Source: Heliocidaris tuberculata
Taxonomy: Eukaryota; Echinodermata; Echinoidea; Camarodonta; Echinometridae
Assembly: GCA_025618425.1 (NCBI GenBank)
Contig: CM046845.1
Coordinates: 32,299,899-32,363,898, forward strand
Length of the DNA stretch: 64,000 nucleotides
Direction of reading: 5' to 3'
In this document: in pieces, positions 1 through 8,508 of the stretch
Numbering within the stretch: the first letter of the stretch is position 1
Layout: every line of letters starts with the position of its first letter
Translations under genes and position numbers: made by a program
Notes under the pieces: model-generated
Databases searched by the model: none
What the model saw: the letters and a program-made list of their open reading frames with translations, nothing else
What the model was told of the DNA's origin: nothing

Positions 1-135
1 GGTGTGACTGAGCAACGAGATTATCATTTACATTCGCCAAAAAGAATGAGCAATTTTCCTTTATTTCTGGTGATATTATCACTATTTGCAAATCTGGATG
101 AAATTCACGTCAGTCAGCTTAAAAATCAAGATTTG
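1..135. repeat. Left arm of an inverted repeat pair bracketing the retroelement
   Basis: The first ~134 bases recur as a reverse complement at about 8263-8396 with only a few mismatches. The two arms face each other and bracket the Gypsy-type element. Homology stops abruptly just after the shared AAAAATCAAGAT. No coding potential is visible. The family is unknown, and the arm may continue left of the window. Confidence 0.8.
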
Positions 136-150
136 CATTCATTCATTACG

Positions 151-540
151 TGTGCGTAGCTTTAGGACCCTTTCATTTTTTTGACCAAATTCAACATGGG
201 TATCGACATCGACTTATAGTATTCGCACGCATATAAACAAACACACCACTTCATCAACACGTCACAACATATACAATATTCACTAACCTGTATCAGCTAT
301 CACAATAATGCACCACAGAGCAGCAAGGACCAAGAAATAAGCATGCAGAGAAGATCAAGAGGGTACAGATACACGGAGACGTTGCATGTACGATGTCTCA
401 AACTGGAATGTGTGCTAGCTCTGAAATATGTTGTACGGATCGGTGTGTGCAATGAAGTGTGTCACTTGTGTGCGCGTGCGGTGATGTGTGTGCCTCGGCG
501 ATCAGCAGACAAATAATTCATAATACATTTATACTACACA
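151..540 (-). repeat. Candidate 3' LTR of the Gypsy-type element
   Basis: On the minus strand a purine tract (plus 541-551, TCCCCCCATCC) is followed at once by TGTGTAGT, the usual arrangement of polypurine tract and 3' LTR start. The left boundary is guessed at TGTGCGTAG (151), which would give short TGTG...CACA termini and ~390 bp. No matching second LTR was found upstream of gag, so the call rests only on the tract and the termini. It could instead be ordinary 3' flank. Confidence 0.4.
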
Positions 541-551
541 TCCCCCCATCC
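541..551 (-). promoter_or_regulatory. Candidate polypurine tract for plus-strand priming
   Basis: The minus-strand sequence is an uninterrupted purine run apart from one T (GGATGGGGGGA), immediately followed by TG. In Ty3/Gypsy elements such a tract primes second-strand DNA synthesis next to the 3' LTR. It lies ~730 bases beyond the end of the third ORF. Confidence 0.45.
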
Positions 552-693
552 TAAAAAAAACTCTGTGCATTTCTATAACTTGAATATTTAAAAAAAAATC
601 CTCTAATTCAGCATAACAGAACACACTTGCTTCAAATAAATATAACTTGATACATGATTACAACAAAACATTTACAAACTTTAACTCCTCTGT

Positions 694-900
694 TTGTTTG
701 TTTGTTTTTTCTTTTCTTTTCTTTTTCTTCTTATCGTCATTTTCTTTTTTTTCTTTTTTTCTTATTGTCAGTTTCCTCATTTTCTTTTTCTTTTTCATTT
801 TCTTTTCGTTTATCTCTTTTGTTTTTCTTTTCCTTATTTTCTTTTTCTTTTGGTTTTATTTTCATATTTATCTCCTTTTTTTTTTTTCTTCTCTTTTAAC
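694..900. repeat. CT-rich low-complexity tract
   Basis: Almost pure pyrimidine on the plus strand, built from TTTG and CTTTT units. Open frames read through it only because the tract lacks stop codons, giving Phe/Ser/Leu-rich translations. It lies in the 3' untranslated part of the retroelement. The rest of 552-1280 shows nothing recognisable. Confidence 0.8.
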
Positions 901-1280
901 AAACACAACAAACAAAAGTTACAAATGCATATATTTAAATCTACGGACATTTCTCTAATTAAATTCTCATATATAATACTTACCCTTTCTCTGCCACGCG
1001 GAAAAAATCCCTATACTTGTATTCCTGTACCAACTATAAATAAAATAAATAATGTTTAGGAACAAGCCATTATAACTGACAATTAAAAAACTCATCGCAA
1101 CGACTTGTTGCTCTATTGTGTGAAATAATTGTTACATAATATTGTGGGTAACCTCCCATGAAAATACATAAATAAATCGTACTTCCTTACTAGAAAAGGT
1201 AAATAACATTGCTAAAAATGACAATACTAAATAAGAAAACCGCTGGCTGAGAAAGGTAACCTAGAATTGTACTGCCACGT

Positions 1281-2534
1281 TTATTTCAGGCAGTACAGTT
1301 TTCTGCCATTGGCCGCCGTCTCCTCAAGCACAGATCTGAGAGAGGTACCTCGAATCTGAGCCACTACCTGCCCGACATCCCCCACGAATGTTTGATCGTG
1401 CCAATCTTGGCGAGGGCGAACAGGCAGATAGGGAGCATCAGTCTCAAGAAGAAGGCGGTCATTAGGTATAGATTGAATTGCCAGGCGCTTAAGGTGAGCC
1501 TCAACTCCCCGATAATAACTGACATTCCCAGTTATCCCGAAATAGACATGGGAAAACGCCGACATCCACTTGTCGACTATGTCCGGCGAACCCGTGAAAC
1601 AATGGAGATGTATTCTTTGGGTGGCCGGGCACAGTCGACGGATGGTATCACGCGCCAACTTGTGCACTGAACGGGGAATTGGTTCTTCACCCTGTCTAGG
1701 GCCAGCGGAACCCCGCAGATGGAGGACAAGGACCCTTCCAGTGGACAGGGCCAAAATCCGCTTAAAAAGTGTCATTTGGGCCATCCACTGAGAATCATCC
1801 GTGGAATAATCTAACCCCACCTCCGAGATTCCGATGATCCTAGGATCTGCAAGGAGTGATCGCAGGATATTAAAATGGCGCTCTGGCAAATCGAAAGCAT
1901 GCTTGGGATGTATCCCCACTGCCATCCCATACCCAGCAGGCAAACTGTCAAACACTTTATCAAGGTATCCAGAGGCCGAATATCGTGACGGGTCACAAAA
2001 ATTCATGACCCCCCCAGTCACCTCGACAGGATGTACAGGCGCGCCCAATGGCTTGTCTAATTTACTATCCCTCAAATATTTTTCCACCCTATCTGGGTGA
2101 AAATGACTATCAAAAGCTGGGGGCAGTGGTTCATCATCATCATCATTATCCCGTGGGGGAGAGATTTCCTGTGAGGACATTGTTTTCTGCGGGGGAGACA
2201 CTGCGGCAAGTCCACAATAAGATGCGATCATCGCCGCGGTAATCCCCCGGCCCCGTCCAACAGAGGCCACCGCCACATAGGATGGCCTAGCAAGGCCGCG
2301 ACCCCGGCCGACCCCATGGGCAGCTACCTCTGCGAAAGAGGGCTTATTAGGCAGCCCGGCAAACGGGCCTGATCCGGCCAAAAGGCGCTCCCTTTTGCTC
2401 TTTTTGGCCCGCTTCTCGCGCTGTCTTCTTTTCTCATTGCGTCTCTTCCTTGCCGCTGCCTCTACGGTAGTGAGCTTACCTTCAGCGGCTATGTCAGTCA
2501 TCTGGGTAACCCCAGGTGGAAGTGGTTGTTCCAT
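1281..2534 (-). CDS. TatD-family metal-dependent hydrolase carried as third ORF of the retroelement
   Basis: A 417-residue intact ORF with an ATG start, 89 bases downstream of pol. Residues ~142-417 form a TatD-type TIM-barrel hydrolase. The metal-binding signature is visible: HxH at H144/H146 (DSHFHPDR), E238 in SEVGLDY, H272, H311 in HLHCFTG and D366 in LETDAPYL. TatD proteins are Mg/Mn-dependent 3'-5' exonucleases or DNases in bacteria and eukaryotes, so a DNase role is expected from the family but unproven here. Residues 1-140 are extra: a strongly basic block (residues 28-50) resembling a nuclear localisation signal, two Gly-Arg repeats (GRGRG) and an acidic run (DDDD). A strong splice acceptor lies 3 bases before the ATG on the minus strand. 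AATAAA overlaps the stop region. All metal ligands are present and the frame is unbroken, which argues for recent function. Confidence 0.88.
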   Translation of the reverse strand: MEQPLPPGVTQMTDIAAEGKLTTVEAAARKRRNEKRRQREKRAKKSKRERLLAGSGPFAGLPNKPSFAEVAAHGVGRGRGLARPSYVAVASVGRGRGITAAMIASYCGLAAVSPPQKTMSSQEISPPRDNDDDDEPLPPAFDSHFHPDRVEKYLRDSKLDKPLGAPVHPVEVTGGVMNFCDPSRYSASGYLDKVFDSLPAGYGMAVGIHPKHAFDLPERHFNILRSLLADPRIIGISEVGLDYSTDDSQWMAQMTLFKRILALSTGRVLVLHLRGSAGPRQGEEPIPRSVHKLARDTIRRLCPATQRIHLHCFTGSPDIVDKWMSAFSHVYFGITGNVSYYRGVEAHLKRLAIQSIPNDRLLLETDAPYLPVRPRQDWHDQTFVGDVGQVVAQIRGTSLRSVLEETAANGRKLYCLK

Positions 2535-2560
2535 GATCTAAAAAGAAAACACACAAGAAA
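2535..2560 (-). promoter_or_regulatory. Candidate splice acceptor just upstream of the TatD ATG
   Basis: On the minus strand a pyrimidine tract ending TTTTCTTTTTAG is followed by ATC and then the ATG of the TatD ORF. This fits the animal acceptor consensus and would allow the third ORF to be translated from a spliced subgenomic RNA, as retroviral env genes are. No donor has been assigned. This is an inference from position and sequence only. Confidence 0.5.
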
Positions 2561-2623
2561 ATCTATTAATAAATAATTTTGAAGAGTTTTTCTCGTGACG
2601 AAGAAATGGTAACAAGACCTAAT

Positions 2624-5600
2624 TTACTTTCTTTTGCTACAGAGAGGACAAATCCACCTTACACTTTCTAACCCCTCTGACTCTGTTATGCCTACACATA
2701 AACCATGATACCAGTTATCACACTGGTCGCACTGGATCATTAGAGAGCCGTCATCAGGTTTCCGGCAGAGGCAATAAACCTTGCCAGGAGTACCTGCGAC
2801 AACCTCACTTTGATCTGTGCATTTCTTTATTCGGTCATGGTTCAATGTGAAAATAGCCTTTCTGTAGGCTACTCGATACAGATACGGAGACAGTTTCTCC
2901 ACGATGACTCCGGGCCCTTTCCAAGGGGGGCTCAGTTTCCGTGATCTCCCCTTGATCCGGGCCGTGTCCAGAATATAAACACGGTCATCCACTTCATATT
3001 CCCGAGTGTATTGCCTGACATCGTAATCTCGTTTCATCCGGCGCTGAGAAGATTTAAGTGCTGCTCGGGCCGATATATGAGCATTGCGCATAGCACAAGT
3101 CAAGTCCGCCACATATTCATCAACGGTCCTGTCCTGTACTGACAAAGGAACAGAGAATACGAGGTCAGCTGGAAGATTCACCTCCCGACCCAGCATAAGC
3201 TTGTTAGGGGTAAATCCAGTACTTCGATTCACTGTGGCACGGATAGCCCCAGCAATCTGTTGCAAGTGCTTATCCCAGTCTTTCTGAGATTTTGCCACAT
3301 AACATCGCACTGCATCCATCAGGGTCCTATTCAGTCGTTCACATTGGCCGTTGGCAGAAGGCCTGTAAGCCGATGTCTTGGACTTATGGATCTGAAGGAT
3401 GCGGCACATGTTCTTGAATAGATTGCTCTCAAAATTCCTACCTTGATCTGTGAATACCTGAAAGGGATACCCAAATCGGCAGAAAAACTCGCTCACTGCA
3501 GCATGAGCTGTCGTTTCCGCCGTTTGGGAAGGCAGGGGTACACACTCTATCCACTTGGTGAATTGATCCACCATAACTAATATATGCTCATTGCCTTGCT
3601 GGGTCTTCGGTAATGGACCCATGAAATCAAGATGCACACGCTCCATGGGTACCCCAGCATGGTAATTCTTCATGGGATGCCTCCCATAGCGCGTGGCTTT
3701 CTTGTTTTGATTGCAAGTAGCGCATCTAGCTATATAATTTCGGATATCCTCAGACATGCCATACCAATAGTACTTAGTCTTTAGCTTAGACCGAGTACGA
3801 CTAACTCCAGCATGCCCTGCAGAAGGTGGATCATGATTCAGACGGATTATGTCATGCCTCAGCGATTTGGGAACCACTAAGACATCACAATCATCCCTCT
3901 TCCTCCAGATCACTCCTTCTCTCAGGAAAAAGAGTTCCCTGTTTATCCACAGAAACTTACCTTCTGGTGAGAGAAGAAACAGGGTACCTTCATCTATCTT
4001 TTCCTTGTCTAATAACCACTTACGTAAGGGCTCGAATAGTTGGTCCTTTTCCTGCTCCTTTTGCATTAATGTAGGAGAAAGTAAGTCCTCATCTGCCCCT
4101 ACTGAGTTATCGACAAATGTATTTCTTACCTCAATCTCCATGTGGGTCACGGGGAAACATTCTTCGACGGCCACGCTTGATACCTGCGGGCCATGTCCTA
4201 GTGGCACCACATCATCCACCGAGTCGATGAAACGTGCCCATTCTTTGTGCCTCTTAGTGCAATACGAACATCCGCCGCAAGGCAAGTCATGTAGTTCCAC
4301 GCCGAATCGATAACTTTCACACACCGGTCCAGTTTCCGGAATACGAGAAAGAGAATCGGCATTCGAGTGGTGTCTGCCCGGCCGATGTTCGATCTGCATA
4401 TCATACTGCCCTAACTCCTCAAGCCAGCGGGCCAGTTGGCCTTGCGGCTCTTTGAAGTTTAACAGCCACATCAAACTGCCATGATCCGTTCTCACAGTAA
4501 ATGGCCTACCAAGGAGGTAATGCCTATACTGCCTGGTAAACAACACAACTGCTAAAAGTTCACGGCGAGTGACACAATAGTTTTTCTGCTGCGGAGAAAG
4601 AGATAAACTACCATAGGCAATAACCTTCTCCTCGCCATTTTGTACCTGTAGCAGCTCTGCACCGACTGCATTACTTGATGCATCGGTATCCAGAATGAAC
4701 GGATCTGATGAATTTGGAAGTGCAAGCACAGGGGCGGAAGTTAACAGAGCCTTAATGTGCTCGAATGCAGACTGATGAACATCTGTCCAGCAAAATGCAT
4801 TCTTACCGGTAAGCTCATACAACGGTCCAGCCACATGTGCATAGTCTTTCATAAATACTCGGTGGTAGTTGGCAAGCCCAAGGAACTGTTCTACTTCCCT
4901 AGTGCAAGTAGGCCTAGGCCAGTCAACTACCCTCTGAATGTTTTCTTCCTTAAGATGCAAACCTGCACCATCAACTTCTCTACCCAAGAATTCGACCCTT
5001 TGTTGAAAAAAGGCACATTTCTTGGGTTTCAGTTTCAGCTTATAGTCTTTGAAACGTCCCAGGACTGCTCTTAGATTCTCGATATGATCTGAAAAAGATG
5101 TGCCCAAAACAAGAACATCATCCAAGAATGCAAGCGCTACGTCCCAAGTGAGACCTCTCAAGACCAGATTCATCACACGTTGGAAAGTGGCAGGTGCATT
5201 GCACAGCCCAAATCCCATACGTACGAACTCATACAGCCCATATTTGGTAGTAAAGGCTGTTCTGTCTCTATCTGAGTCTTTAACCTTGATTTGCCAGTAG
5301 GCGGCATTGGCATCGAGTTTCGAGAACCATATATTGCCAGCCAAAGTATCAAGGCATTCCTCAATACCTGGTAGGGGATACACGTCCTTTCTGGTGACAT
5401 TGTTTAGTTTGCGGTAATCAATACACCAGCGGACTCCTCCGTCTCGCTTACGCACTAACACAGGAGGTGATGCCCATTCCGACATAGATGGTCGGATTAC
5501 CCCAGCGGCCAGCATCTTGTTTAAGTGGGCACGCTCTTCCTGAACGAAGTTCAGGGGGGTCCTCCGCATCTTCTGTTTAATTGGCGGGGCATCGCCCGTG

Positions 5601-6901
5601 TCAATGCTGTGAGTTATCTCATTGAAATCGCCGAGATCAAACTCATCTGTAGCGAATACACACTCATATTCGAGTAAAAGATTTCGTAATTCCTCCTGCT
5701 GCTCTGGTGCCAGCTCTTCGATGGAACGGTTCCAGAGATCCAATAGATGGGGAGGTATACTACTCGAGTCAGAGGTATCAGCCGTGCTAACAGTTCTCAC
5801 TGTAGCATCGTCTGAAAACTCTGTGTTACATTCTAATACTGAGACTTCACGTGCTTCTCCAATGATTTCACCTCTCTTAAGTTTACAGCTTGTGGAAGAG
5901 GGATTAATCATGTAAACGTCCGTCTCCTCATTTGCATCATGAAGACTACGGGGAACAAGCACAGACACTGGTAGAAAAAGCGACGGCTCCACCAAGAATG
6001 GCCCGGAGTTTAAGGAGCAAGTGCACCTCACCCTCCGTACCGAACAAGGGGGAACAACCACTTCATTCTCCACACTCACCTGCGCCACATTCTCCGAATC
6101 TTCACAGTGAATGATGGGCAATTGCTCACCATTAAGAGTCAAAATAGACTCTGGTATGTTTATCTTAGCTCTGTACTTTCGTAGCAGGTCAGCGCCAAAT
6201 AACATCTCATCAGCTATGGGAGCTACATATATATCTTCACTAAGTGTTTGAGTACCTAGTTTCAGATTTATCGGTCCCACGACTATGCCATCCATTATCA
6301 TATCTCGTCCAGCCCCTTTAAGTCTAACTTGCTTAAGGATAGGCGGCCGAGGTTGGATACGGCCAAATAGTTTATCGGATATAATCGTAACAGCGGCTGC
6401 TGTATCCAAAACCGCAGTAGTTGATTCAGAGCCGGCTGTCAGCTTGATATTTAATGTGGAAGTAGATACTATTCTACATACTATCACTTCCACTTTCATA
6501 TTCATCCCTAACTCACCCTTTACATCTGGTGGCCAGGGTGGATTCTTCCAAAGGACTTCACAATTGGTGACAGTTGTGATTCCTGGCTTACCGGTATTTG
6601 CCTGTGTATCTGGTGGCCAGGGTGAGTCCTGGAAGGGTACCATCTTGGGAACCAAACGTGCTGCTGGAGCCTCAGAAACTTCAGAAATTCTCTGAGATTC
6701 CACCCTGCCTGCCTGATTCCCATTGCCTACAGGCGCATTTACATTATCGGAGATAATGGAGCTGGAGCTGGAGCTGGGGATCCCTGATCGGATCGGGGAC
6801 CCCCCATCTCCTCCGATCCTTTTCCGTTTCCCCCCTCCTGAAAGGACACTGCTCTTACCTGCCCGCCAACTGAAGGTATCCCTCGTTGGGGGCAAACTCT
6901 G
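2624..6901 (-). CDS. pol: Ty3/Gypsy-type Pol polyprotein with C-terminal PHD finger
   Basis: The open frame of ~1425 codons is uninterrupted. It contains, in order: a retropepsin-like protease with active-site DTAAAV near residue 163; reverse transcriptase (VRWCIDYRKLN and the catalytic FLDDVLV motif); RNase H (DTDASSNAVGAEL); integrase with an HHCC zinc domain and a D,D,E core (DFMGPLP, TDQGRNFES, and E in NGQCERLNRT); and at the C-terminus a PHD finger (CLCRK, CDQCDNWYH, CPLC; last ~50 residues). The frame opens after a TAG at 6902-6904 and its first candidate codon is TTG, so it has no plausible ATG of its own. It overlaps gag by ~160 bases in the -1 frame and is expected to be made as Gag-Pol by frameshifting. 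The PHD finger sits where chromoviruses carry a chromodomain and may read histone tails to guide integration (inference). The motif WPPD occurs twice in the protease leader. Confidence 0.95.
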   Translation of the reverse strand, partial: QSLPPTRDTFSWRAGKSSVLSGGGKRKRIGGDGGSPIRSGIPSSSSSSIISDNVNAPVGNGNQAGRVESQRISEVSEAPAARLVPKMVPFQDSPWPPDTQANTGKPGITTVTNCEVLWKNPPWPPDVKGELGMNMKVEVIVCRIVSTSTLNIKLTAGSESTTAVLDTAAAVTIISDKLFGRIQPRPPILKQVRLKGAGRDMIMDGIVVGPINLKLGTQTLSEDIYVAPIADEMLFGADLLRKYRAKINIPESILTLNGEQLPIIHCEDSENVAQVSVENEVVVPPCSVRRVRCTCSLNSGPFLVEPSLFLPVSVLVPRSLHDANEETDVYMINPSSTSCKLKRGEIIGEAREVSVLECNTEFSDDATVRTVSTADTSDSSSIPPHLLDLWNRSIEELAPEQQEELRNLLLEYECVFATDEFDLGDFNEITHSIDTGDAPPIKQKMRRTPLNFVQEERAHLNKMLAAGVIRPSMSEWASPPVLVRKRDGGVRWCIDYRKLNNVTRKDVYPLPGIEECLDTLAGNIWFSKLDANAAYWQIKVKDSDRDRTAFTTKYGLYEFVRMGFGLCNAPATFQRVMNLVLRGLTWDVALAFLDDVLVLGTSFSDHIENLRAVLGRFKDYKLKLKPKKCAFFQQRVEFLGREVDGAGLHLKEENIQRVVDWPRPTCTREVEQFLGLANYHRVFMKDYAHVAGPLYELTGKNAFCWTDVHQSAFEHIKALLTSAPVLALPNSSDPFILDTDASSNAVGAELLQVQNGEEKVIAYGSLSLSPQQKNYCVTRRELLAVVLFTRQYRHYLLGRPFTVRTDHGSLMWLLNFKEPQGQLARWLEELGQYDMQIEHRPGRHHSNADSLSRIPETGPVCESYRFGVELHDLPCGGCSYCTKRHKEWARFIDSVDDVVPLGHGPQVSSVAVEECFPVTHMEIEVRNTFVDNSVGADEDLLSPTLMQKEQEKDQLFEPLRKWLLDKEKIDEGTLFLLSPEGKFLWINRELFFLREGVIWRKRDDCDVLVVPKSLRHDIIRLNHDPPSAGHAGVSRTRSKLKTKYYWYGMSEDIRNYIARCATCNQNKKATRYGRHPMKNYHAGVPMERVHLDFMGPLPKTQQGNEHILVMVDQFTKWIECVPLPSQTAETTAHAAVSEFFCRFGYPFQVFTDQGRNFESNLFKNMCRILQIHKSKTSAYRPSANGQCERLNRTLMDAVRCYVAKSQKDWDKHLQQIAGAIRATVNRSTGFTPNKLMLGREVNLPADLVFSVPLSVQDRTVDEYVADLTCAMRNAHISARAALKSSQRRMKRDYDVRQYTREYEVDDRVYILDTARIKGRSRKLSPPWKGPGVIVEKLSPYLYRVAYRKAIFTLNHDRIKKCTDQSEVVAGTPGKVYCLCRKPDDGSLMIQCDQCDNWYHGLCVGITESEGLESVRWICPLCSKRK

Positions 6902-7866
6902 CTAAAATGGCCTTGCTCCCCACAATTGAAACATCCTGAAAAACCCACCTTGGCAGGTGAGCGGTCAATTGTGGGCGGAGTCCGGCCAGTTATACGATGA
7001 GGAGTGCCAGGGGTGCGGCCAGATGTAAATCTAGGCCGGTCACCAGTCCCAGGTCTTGATCCTGAACGATCTGGTGTGGCCGGCATCCTGGATGATCTGT
7101 TGGTATTACACCGATTCACCAAATCGAGGGTATTCTTGGACAGATCCATGATGGCCTTCACCATGGAATCCATCTTGGATGCCCAGGATGCACTCTGTGA
7201 TTCAAGTGCGGCAACTCTAGCTTCAATGCTAGACTTGCCGGCAGCTGTCTGTGGGGCGGTAACCTTTTGGATTTTGATGTCAGTTTCCGTCTCATCTACC
7301 GACAGCTGTCTCACATCCTTCCTAGATCTTGTGTTATGCAAATGCATAGACTTTTGTGTGAACTGATACCACTTATATTGTTGTAGCGCCAGATCTAGTG
7401 TACTGGGCCTAGAAGTCAGGACATGGTGTCCTGCTTCTTTGTCTGATGCCCCTTGGCAGAATCGAGTCACTACTAGTTCCTGGACATAACTGTCCGGGAG
7501 CCCAATAAATGCTTGTCCCGCCAATGTCAAGACACGATCGGCCCATTTGAGGATGTCTTCGTCCACGCGTTGATGAGCAGACTGGAACTGCATCCTCATC
7601 ACTTCTGGCTCGTCATGGAGAGCAAACCGCTTTTGTAATTTCTGAACAAGTTCAGAGTAAGTCATCTGTTGGTTGCTCTCCCTGACAAGCGTCATGTATT
7701 TGCCGGCTTCTCCTTCAAGAGCCAGGCACAAGTGATAAGTCTTGTCGTCCTCAGTCATGTTATGACGGTCGACAAACAATTGGAATTTGGCGTAGAATTC
7801 CGCCCAGCCGCTCTTGCCGTCATAAGATAGTGTTTTTGGCAGCAAGACAGGCTTAGCTAGGGGCAT
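6739..7866 (-). CDS. gag: Gag-like capsid/nucleocapsid protein
   Basis: A 375-residue ORF with an ATG at 7866. The N-terminal ~180 residues resemble a retrotransposon Gag capsid region (aromatic-rich WAEFYAKFQLF, ALEGEAGKYM, and a helical stretch). A Ser/Arg/Pro-rich linker follows. A CCHC zinc knuckle (CFNCGEQGHFSRVCP) near residue 320 is the nucleic-acid-binding nucleocapsid signature. The Pro/Ala-rich tail overlaps the pol frame. No premature stop is present. The 5' leader is short: upstream sequence becomes unrelated repeat within ~225 bases, so the 5' LTR and primer-binding site are not recognisable. Confidence 0.92.
   Translation of the reverse strand: MPLAKPVLLPKTLSYDGKSGWAEFYAKFQLFVDRHNMTEDDKTYHLCLALEGEAGKYMTLVRESNQQMTYSELVQKLQKRFALHDEPEVMRMQFQSAHQRVDEDILKWADRVLTLAGQAFIGLPDSYVQELVVTRFCQGASDKEAGHHVLTSRPSTLDLALQQYKWYQFTQKSMHLHNTRSRKDVRQLSVDETETDIKIQKVTAPQTAAGKSSIEARVAALESQSASWASKMDSMVKAIMDLSKNTLDLVNRCNTNRSSRMPATPDRSGSRPGTGDRPRFTSGRTPGTPHRITGRTPPTIDRSPAKVGFSGCFNCGEQGHFSRVCPQRGIPSVGGQVRAVSFQEGGNGKGSEEMGGPRSDQGSPAPAPAPLSPIM
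6790..6832 (-). promoter_or_regulatory. -1 ribosomal frameshift signal between gag and pol
   Basis: On the minus strand the heptamer GGGAAAC (plus 6832-6826) sits in the gag reading frame as G GGA AAC, the canonical X XXY YYZ arrangement. Six bases later GGATCGG (plus 6819-6813) can pair perfectly with CCGATCC (plus 6796-6790), forming a stem at the expected distance. Slipping -1 here enters exactly the pol frame. Spacing, phase and stem all fit programmed frameshifting. Confidence 0.8.
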
Positions 7867-8088
7867 TCTATCAAAAGTTCCATGTCTCTCCGAGAAAATT
7901 GGAGGAACCAGTGTATCTGGAGTTAGCCGAGATACATGAGGTCCTTTGCAGACTTGAAAATTAATGTTATTGATATTTGTCCGTCGTAATTTTCTCAGGA
8001 ATTTAATTTAAGAATATGAAGACCCAAGATATATAAAAGAAATTCGCATAAATCATTGAAAAGGTGACTTTTTAGCTGCCGGAAGCAA

Positions 8089-8262
8089 AGTGCGTAGCTT
8101 TAGGTCCCCCCCATCATACCTTTTTCAAAGGACCAAAACGCCGCGTCGTTGGGAAGGGGTTATCGTATTAAATCTACGTTGTCTTAAAAATTCCATCAAT
8201 TTCTTTTTCTGTAGGACTTTGAGCATTCATTATGTACATGTTGTAAGTTTAACAGATCTTGA
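8089..8262. repeat. Dispersed repeat also present twice at 33.5-34.1 kb
   Basis: Positions ~8118-8245, containing GACCAAAACGCCGCGTCG and later TTCTTTTTCTGTAGGAC, match ~33550-33690 and ~33925-34070 closely in the same orientation. A short motif GTGCGTAGCTTTAGG just before it (8090) also occurs at 152-166, with variants at 8435 and 8449, suggesting a shared element end. The family is not identified. Confidence 0.8.
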
Positions 8263-8397
8263 TTTTTAAGCTGACTGACGTGAATTTCATCCCGATATGC
8301 AAATAGTGATAATATTACCAAAAATAAAGGAAAATTGCTCATTCTTTTTGGCGAATGTGAATGATAATCTCGTTGCTCAGTCACACCAAAAGTTTGG
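8263..8397. repeat. Right arm of the inverted repeat pair bracketing the retroelement
   Basis: Reverse complement of positions 1-135, highly similar over ~134 bases. Together the arms could fold the whole ~8.1-kb interval into a stem. An ORF across it (8711-8196, minus) has no recognisable domain and is made mostly of repeat. Confidence 0.8.
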
Positions 8398-8508
8398 CGC
8401 ACTGAACGCGTCGCATTGCGCGTATTTGTGGGGTGCGTAGGTTTTAGGACCTGCATAGCTTTAGGACCCCTGACCATATGCATGCTGCACCTATTATTCA
8501 ATTCTTTT

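Larger units (their letters stand above)
541..8110 (-). mobile_element. Ty3/Gypsy-type LTR retrotransposon with TatD ORF, apparently lacking its 5' LTR
   Basis: A single minus-strand unit contains gag, pol (protease-RT-RNase H-integrase-PHD) and a TatD-like third ORF, all intact. The polypurine tract and a possible 3' LTR lie at the left end. No second LTR or CCA-type primer-binding site can be found right of gag. Unrelated repeats start by about 8089, so the 5' end looks truncated or replaced. It lies antisense in an intron of LRRC69. Exact ends are uncertain by several hundred bases. Confidence 0.85.

Noticed and set aside
647..1059. Overlapping plus-strand ORFs of 81-121 codons rich in Phe and Leu
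   Set aside because: They read through a CT-rich microsatellite with no stop codons. Composition is extreme and no domain is present.
6893..6895. Independent start codon for pol at 6895
   Set aside because: The codon is TTG. The frame has no ATG near its opening and a frameshift signal from gag explains its expression.
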